DNA from: Clostridiales bacterium
GTDB taxonomy: Bacteria > Bacillota > Clostridia > Saccharofermentanales > Saccharofermentanaceae
NCBI GenBank assembly: GCA_017649645.1
Contig: JAGCGK010000132.1
Coordinates: 1 to 38,835, forward strand
DNA length: 38,835 nucleotides
Direction of reading: 5' to 3'
The notes under the pieces were generated by a model, which was not told the DNA's origin, made no database searches, and was given only the letters and a program-made list of their open reading frames with translations. The number at the start of each line of letters is the position of its first letter. Positions within the stretch are counted from its first letter, which is position 1. Of this stretch, positions 34,583 to 38,835 are shown piece by piece. A program made the translations under genes and the position numbers.

Positions 34583-36523
34583 ATGAAAAACAGAAAGATC
34601 ATTTCTGTTGCCCTTGCATGCGCGATGATCCTTTCATTGTCTGCATGTAACAAAACAGATAAAACTACTGAAACAGGTTCCACAACAGCCGAAACGACTG
34701 AAGCATCAAGTTCCGAGTCCACATCCGCTGAGACTTCGGAAACAACTGAAGACTCGAAGCCTTCTGAGACTTCCGTCAGCGATATTGAACTTTCCAACGT
34801 TCAAACAATGACACCCGAAGAGCTCGTAGCTACCCTGACATTAGATCAGAAAGCAGCACAGATGGTTCAACCGGCTCTTTATAACATCACGGAAAACAGC
34901 ATGAAGACATACGATTACGGATCCGTTCTGTCAACTTACGGCCAGATCCCTAATCCGAGCGCCGAGGAATGGTGCTCCATCGTCGATTCTTTCCAGGACG
35001 GAGCTTTGGCTTCTGATGCCAAGATTCCGTATATCTACGGTCAGGACTCTGTTCACGGAGTTAATTACGCCAGCGGAACGGTTATATATCCACAGAACAT
35101 CAATATCGGAGCAGCCAATGATATCGAGCGTACTATCCTCATGGGACAATACGTAGGTTCTGATATCATGAGGACTAAGATGATCCTCAACTTCTCACCT
35201 TGCGTTGCAGCCGCACAGGATCCACGTTGGGGAAGAACGTACGAGAGTTATTCTTCCGATCCGGCTCTTATCAAGGAACTGTCCGTGGCTTATGCAACAG
35301 GTCTTCTGGACGAAGGAATAGTCGTATGTGCGAAGCATTTTATCTGTGAAGGATATACTACCTACGGCTCAGGCGAAAACCCTGCTATCGGAATGATCCT
35401 TGACAGAGGTAATGCCGAAATTTCCGAAGATGTCATCAATGAAAATCTCGCTATCTATCAGGCTCTCGTTGATTCAGGTGTACAGAGCATAATGATCTCC
35501 CACTCTGCCCTTAATGGAACGAAGATGCACGAATACGGCGAATACATCATGAAGATCAAGAACGAGATGGGCTTTGAAGGATTTATACTGTCAGACTGGG
35601 ATTCTATAGAGAATTGCTCAGGCGCTACACTCAAAGACAATGTCGTCCTTTCAATTAACGCGGGCATTGATATGCTGATGGAAGCAGATCACTTCGAAGA
35701 ATGCAGAAAATACATCGTTGAAGCAGTAAACGAAGGTCTGATCTCACAGGAGCGAGTAGACGACGCTGTAACAAGGATCATCAGAGTAAAGATGGAGGCG
35801 GGACTTTTCGAAGATCCGTATCTTTTGAATAAGACTCCTTCATTTGAATGGAACTGTGATGAATCAATAGAAAACGCCAGGATCCTTGCCGAGGAGTCAT
35901 TGGTACCGATCAAGGACGGAGGCAATCTTACCATCAAGGAAGGAAGCAAAGTCTTCGTTGCAGGCCCTGCAGCAAATGACATGGGTGTAATGCTCGGAGG
36001 CTGGTCATATATCTGGCAGGGTATTTCAGATGAAGAATACGGTGATAAGGTATTCCCTGATTCACCTACGATACTCGAGGCGCTAGAGGAAGCTTCCAAG
36101 GACGGAAACTTCACGATCGTGACAGACGAATCGGAGATCTCTTCGTGTGACATGGTCTTGCTCTGCCTGGGTGAGATGCCTTATTCAGAATGGTACGGAG
36201 ATGCTGAAGATCTCTCTATAACAGGAGATCTGGGTCTGGACGGAAACAAGGAAGCCATTGATCTTGCTAAGAAATCCGGACTTCCGACAACTACTCTTCT
36301 TATCTGCGGCAGAAACGTTATCATAGAAGATTATATCAATGACTGGGATTCGGTACTTATGTGCTATCTGCCGGGTTCCGAGGGTGGTAATGCGATCTGT
36401 AACGCATTAACCGGAAAGTGCAAATACAAAGGACATCTTCCTATGCCTTACTACAAATCAGAAACGGATATTGATTCAGGAAACGTTTGGCTCCCATTAG
36501 GCTACAGCGCTTTGGATAATTAA
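34583..36523 (+). CDS. Lipid-anchored GH3 family glycoside hydrolase
   Basis: The 646-residue product hydrolyses beta-linked sugars at the cell surface, probably a beta-glucosidase. It has lipobox LSLSAC (Cys22) and a Ser/Thr/Glu linker (about 24-75), then the GH3 N-terminal barrel with IPYIYGQDSVHG, SPCVAAAQDPRWGRTYES, CAKHF and the nucleophile Asp338 in ILSDWDS. The GH3 C-terminal domain follows (about 440-646; AGPAANDMGVMLGGW). Start at 34583 is set by GGAGG; an upstream ATG at 34541 has no site. The stop overlaps the convergent gene by 4 bp. The sugar specificity cannot be read directly. Confidence 0.93.
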   Translation: MKNRKIISVALACAMILSLSACNKTDKTTETGSTTAETTEASSSESTSAETSETTEDSKPSETSVSDIELSNVQTMTPEELVATLTLDQKAAQMVQPALYNITENSMKTYDYGSVLSTYGQIPNPSAEEWCSIVDSFQDGALASDAKIPYIYGQDSVHGVNYASGTVIYPQNINIGAANDIERTILMGQYVGSDIMRTKMILNFSPCVAAAQDPRWGRTYESYSSDPALIKELSVAYATGLLDEGIVVCAKHFICEGYTTYGSGENPAIGMILDRGNAEISEDVINENLAIYQALVDSGVQSIMISHSALNGTKMHEYGEYIMKIKNEMGFEGFILSDWDSIENCSGATLKDNVVLSINAGIDMLMEADHFEECRKYIVEAVNEGLISQERVDDAVTRIIRVKMEAGLFEDPYLLNKTPSFEWNCDESIENARILAEESLVPIKDGGNLTIKEGSKVFVAGPAANDMGVMLGGWSYIWQGISDEEYGDKVFPDSPTILEALEEASKDGNFTIVTDESEISSCDMVLLCLGEMPYSEWYGDAEDLSITGDLGLDGNKEAIDLAKKSGLPTTTLLICGRNVIIEDYINDWDSVLMCYLPGSEGGNAICNALTGKCKYKGHLPMPYYKSETDIDSGNVWLPLGYSALDN

Positions 36524-37005
36524 AATACGTAGATAAGACCGATTACCTCAACAATTATGAGAAGAACCAGCATTAAAGCTGCAAACGAGAGAATGATCGG
36601 ATTATAAAAAGGAATCAGAGAGACCGGGACGAGAACATATCGTTCCGATCTCTTTTCTTTATAGAAAACAGGATCGCCGACTGTAGCATATTTACCCGGG
36701 ATATCTCTATACGGAGGAACGTAGTCCTCACTCTGCTTCACAGGTGTCGAGAATGCATCATGAGAAGTACCTGATTTAACAACAGGCTTAACATTACCGT
36801 TCAAAAGATCCTCATCTTCCAACGGCGGAAGATAGTTCATGGAATCATCTGTGAACTGTAAAGACTCATAGCCTTCTTCCCTGGCCTTACGCTCCTGATA
36901 ATGAGTCGCAAGGTTAATATACTCAGGAGTATCCTGAGCATTCATAACGGGCCTGTCGGCTTTTGTCTTGACCTGAAGTCTTAAAAGATCGTCTCTATTT
37001 TCCAA
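36520..37005 (-). CDS. Hypothetical C-terminal single-pass membrane protein
   Basis: The 161-residue protein has a polar, charged N-terminal domain with Tyr and Pro (YLPPLEDEDLLN, YVPPYRDIPGKYATVGDP) and a strongly hydrophobic C-terminal helix (IILSFAALMLVLLIIVEVIG), so it is probably tail-anchored with the bulk in the cytoplasm. AAGAGG precedes the ATG. No family is recognised. Its promoter carries a 9-bp inverted repeat. It overlaps the GH3 stop by 4 bp on the opposite strand. Confidence 0.75.
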   Translation of the reverse strand: MENRDDLLRLQVKTKADRPVMNAQDTPEYINLATHYQERKAREEGYESLQFTDDSMNYLPPLEDEDLLNGNVKPVVKSGTSHDAFSTPVKQSEDYVPPYRDIPGKYATVGDPVFYKEKRSERYVLVPVSLIPFYNPIILSFAALMLVLLIIVEVIGLIYVF

Positions 37006-37015
37006 ACTAACACCT

Positions 37016-37052
37016 CTTAACGTAGTTTACTTACGTTAAGGCATTCCGTCAA
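37016..37052 (-). promoter_or_regulatory. Promoter with overlapping 9-bp inverted repeat (candidate operator)
   Basis: TTGACG (complement of 37047-37052) and TAAACT (complement of 37024-37029) are 17 nt apart. The inverted repeat CTTAACGTA/TACGTTAAG (37016-37024 and 37032-37040, 7-nt spacer) covers the -10 and the expected start of transcription, a typical repressor position. Confidence 0.5.
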
Positions 37053-37072
37053 CCTATAGACAATGATGAATA

Positions 37073-38182
37073 TTACTCAGCTACAGAACCGCCCCATTCG
37101 ACCACGGTAAATCCGTTACGTTCTACGCCTTGAGGCATCTGAAGTTGCTGTTCTTCAGGTATCTCGATATATTCATCCAACGGCTTATAGACCATATAGA
37201 CTCTTATAACTGTATCAGGCATAGGATCGACATTAAGCTTAGCTATTTCTTCATATTCTTCAGTCGGGAACGATATCAGGTTATACGGGTTATTCTGCAT
37301 CTTAGGAAGCCAGAATGTAATGAAATCATCCATCTCGCTGTCGTTTAATCCAGCTGCTTCGAGATACTTTTCAAGGAATGAGGCTGTCTCATCACCTGAT
37401 ACAACGATTGCTTTATCAAAGGAATCAGGAATATCGGTTGTTCCTTCCCAGAACAAGTAATTATAATACCTGTCTGAATCTGCTTCATAGAGAGTTCCGT
37501 CAGGCTGAGCTGTAATATTCCAGCCGTTATCATACTGAGGATATGTACATGTGAATTCACCGTCAAAATCCAGAGTTACATTTACATCTGTCTCTTCTTC
37601 AGGATAAAGATAAATAACAGGTTTGTATATTTCTTCCGGTTGTTCAACATCACTTCTACTAAACGTTCTAAAATCATACATACTATCAATCTTTCCCTCA
37701 GGATTATAAAAGATCAAAGTATAATACCCAGGTTTTTCTCTCATACTATCATCAAGTTGAAAATAAAAGATCATCGAATGAAATCTCGGGGATGCATTAT
37801 ACTTTCCATGAGTTTTACAAAGCACATCATCAGTATCCCACTGATATTGATCATTTTGCTCGATAATAATCGATTTCATAGTTCCATCAATTTGACCGTC
37901 TTCCCAACCATATTTCTGATAAGCCTCATCGGAAATCTCACATATCACCTGAAAAGTATAATCTTTACAACAAACTTTTCCACCTACATTCGCAGAATCA
38001 AAATACACCTTATTCACAAAGTGCTCATCATTATCGATGGGATACATAATGCCATCATTGATATTATTCAGATCAGGATTTCCTTTAAATTCTTTATCAA
38101 CAAATTTAGGAGTATTTTGACCGCACGAAACCAATAAAACAGTTAAAAGCAATGCCGAGATTAAATAAATAACTCTTTTCAT
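37073..38182 (-). CDS. Lipoprotein with conserved KPVIYLYP C-terminal domain
   Basis: The 369-residue product has lipobox LLVSC (Cys20). Residues 35-175 form a polar, beta-rich region; from residue 187 a second domain starts with KPVIYLYPEEETDVNVTLDF and includes YNYLFWEG and FLEKYLEAAGLND. Proteins with this C-terminal domain are common in Clostridia but have no assigned function as far as I know. The ATG at 38182 is chosen because GGGAGGTGG precedes it; the frame extends upstream but lacks a site and the lipoprotein signal begins here. It is transcribed alone, from an extended -10 at 38208-38216. Confidence 0.82.
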   Translation of the reverse strand: MKRVIYLISALLLTVLLVSCGQNTPKFVDKEFKGNPDLNNINDGIMYPIDNDEHFVNKVYFDSANVGGKVCCKDYTFQVICEISDEAYQKYGWEDGQIDGTMKSIIIEQNDQYQWDTDDVLCKTHGKYNASPRFHSMIFYFQLDDSMREKPGYYTLIFYNPEGKIDSMYDFRTFSRSDVEQPEEIYKPVIYLYPEEETDVNVTLDFDGEFTCTYPQYDNGWNITAQPDGTLYEADSDRYYNYLFWEGTTDIPDSFDKAIVVSGDETASFLEKYLEAAGLNDSEMDDFITFWLPKMQNNPYNLISFPTEEYEEIAKLNVDPMPDTVIRVYMVYKPLDEYIEIPEEQQLQMPQGVERNGFTVVEWGGSVAE

Positions 38183-38207
38183 AAATCCACCTCCCACCCT
38201 TAATTTG

Positions 38208-38216
38208 ATTCTAGCA
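38208..38216 (-). promoter_or_regulatory. Extended -10 promoter of the KPVIYLYP lipoprotein gene
   Basis: TGCTAGAAT on the minus strand. Transcription is expected near 38201, 19 nt before the ATG, with GGGAGGTGG in the short leader. No -35 is obvious in the T/A-rich DNA upstream. Confidence 0.45.
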
Positions 38217-38280
38217 TCGCTTTTTTTCGAAAAAAACGTGGCATTTTCGAGCAAAAAACGGGAGTTTTTACAGAAAACAC

Positions 38281-38312
38281 AAAAAAAGCCGCGTAGCTTG
38301 TGACTACGCGGC
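38281..38312 (-). terminator. Terminator of the aldolase gene
   Basis: A perfect 9-bp GC-rich stem (GCCGCGTAG with CTACGCGGC) and 7-nt loop, followed leftward by seven U residues. It lies 21 bp after the aldolase stop. Confidence 0.9.
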
Positions 38313-38333
38313 ATGAAATATCTAAGTATAAGA

Positions 38334-38835
38334 TTAGATCTTGTTGTCAGAACCAAGAACGTTAACGATCTTGTGAGCAACCATATCCTTAACAGCCTGA
38401 CGAGCTGGCTTAAGGTACTGACGTGGATCGAAGTGATCTGGGTGCTCTGCGAAGTACTTACGGATGTTACCTGTCATAGCAAGACGGATATCAGAGTCGA
38501 TATTGATCTTACATACAGCAAGCTTAGCTGCCTGACGGAGCTGCTCCTCAGGAATACCTACTGCATCAGGCATGTTACCACCGTACTGGTTAACCATCTT
38601 AACGAACTCTTGTGGTACGGAAGAAGAACCGTGGAGTACGATTGGGAAGCCAGGAAGCTTCTTCATGCACTCTTCGAGAACGTCGAATCTGAGCGGCGGA
38701 GGTACAAGGATACCGTCAGCGTTTCTTGTGCACTGATCAGCTGTGAACTTGTAAGCACCGTGGGATGTTCCGATAGCGATAGCCAAAGAGTCACAACCTG
38801 TTCTGGAAACGAACTCCTCAACTTCCTCTGGACGT
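38334..38835 (-). CDS. fba: Class II fructose-bisphosphate aldolase, C-terminal part
   Basis: The frame enters at the right edge and ends at 38334, giving about 167 C-terminal residues; the start lies outside the window. It contains the zinc and phosphate-binding segments GTSHGAYKF, VLHGSSSVP and KINIDSDIR, and ends at HKIVNVLGSDNKI. The enzyme splits fructose 1,6-bisphosphate into dihydroxyacetone phosphate and glyceraldehyde 3-phosphate in glycolysis and acts in reverse in gluconeogenesis. The codon bias is strong, as for a highly expressed gene, and a good terminator follows. Confidence 0.95.
   Translation of the reverse strand, partial: RPEEVEEFVSRTGCDSLAIAIGTSHGAYKFTADQCTRNADGILVPPPLRFDVLEECMKKLPGFPIVLHGSSSVPQEFVKMVNQYGGNMPDAVGIPEEQLRQAAKLAVCKINIDSDIRLAMTGNIRKYFAEHPDHFDPRQYLKPARQAVKDMVAHKIVNVLGSDNKI

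Noticed and set aside
38183-38380. 66-residue N-terminal extension of the KPVIYLYP lipoprotein
   Set aside because: It would cross the aldolase terminator and lacks a ribosome site; the lipoprotein signal begins at 38182.
1-38835. CRISPR array, tRNA/rRNA genes, insertion sequence or prophage
   Set aside because: No regularly spaced repeats, cloverleaf sequences, transposase or phage genes were seen on either strand.

Overview
The window looks like chromosomal DNA of an anaerobic Clostridia-class member of the Bacillota, possibly a gut or rumen relative of the Oscillospiraceae or Saccharofermentans type. The evidence is an IspH-S1 fusion protein, a clostridial HutP-like protein, an isoleucine T-box, a membrane pyrophosphatase, GGAGG ribosome binding sites and many lipoproteins with Ser/Thr-rich linkers. 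The genus cannot be fixed from the sequence. I see no tRNA, rRNA, CRISPR array, prophage or insertion sequence.

Layout. 1-2.6 kb: the 5' end of a secreted-protein gene that may have a leaderless mRNA, then a secreted protein combining DUF4214 repeats with an HELLH metallopeptidase-like domain. 2.6-12.5 kb: one tightly packed minus-strand run (ileS, M50 protease, scpA, scpB, rpiR-type regulator, hutP-like gene, cmk, ispH-S1) behind an Ile T-box and ending at one strong terminator, so translation, chromosome segregation, isoprenoid and CMP kinase genes may share one tRNA-sensing switch. 12.5-16.1 kb: carB on the plus strand, preceded by a short leader ORF and two terminator-like hairpins. 16.1-19.8 kb: an accessory-looking stretch with an unknown acidic coiled-coil protein, a truncated paralogue of it, two copies of a 37-bp palindromic repeat, a membrane-protein gene remnant and an orphan solute-binding lipoprotein. 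19.8-24.9 kb: a minus-strand operon of three related lipoproteins, an RNA methyltransferase and an RluA-type pseudouridine synthase. 25.1-28.3 kb: a divergent two-component system whose kinase gene overlaps rluF. 28.3-31.6 kb: a LacZ-like GH2 protein that seems to have lost its catalytic acid/base. 31.8-38.8 kb: a K+-dependent-type membrane pyrophosphatase, a DUF3842 protein, a GH3 lipoprotein, a single-pass membrane protein with a candidate operator, a lipoprotein with a KPVIYLYP-type C-terminal domain, and the 3' part of class II fructose-bisphosphate aldolase.

The most unusual points are the degenerate GH2, the T-box-headed mixed operon with a HutP homologue lacking two metal-site histidines, the carB leader, the repeat/paralogue pair, and the lipoprotein operon facing the two-component system. 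Gene calls rest on reading motifs by eye; promoter calls are predictions.
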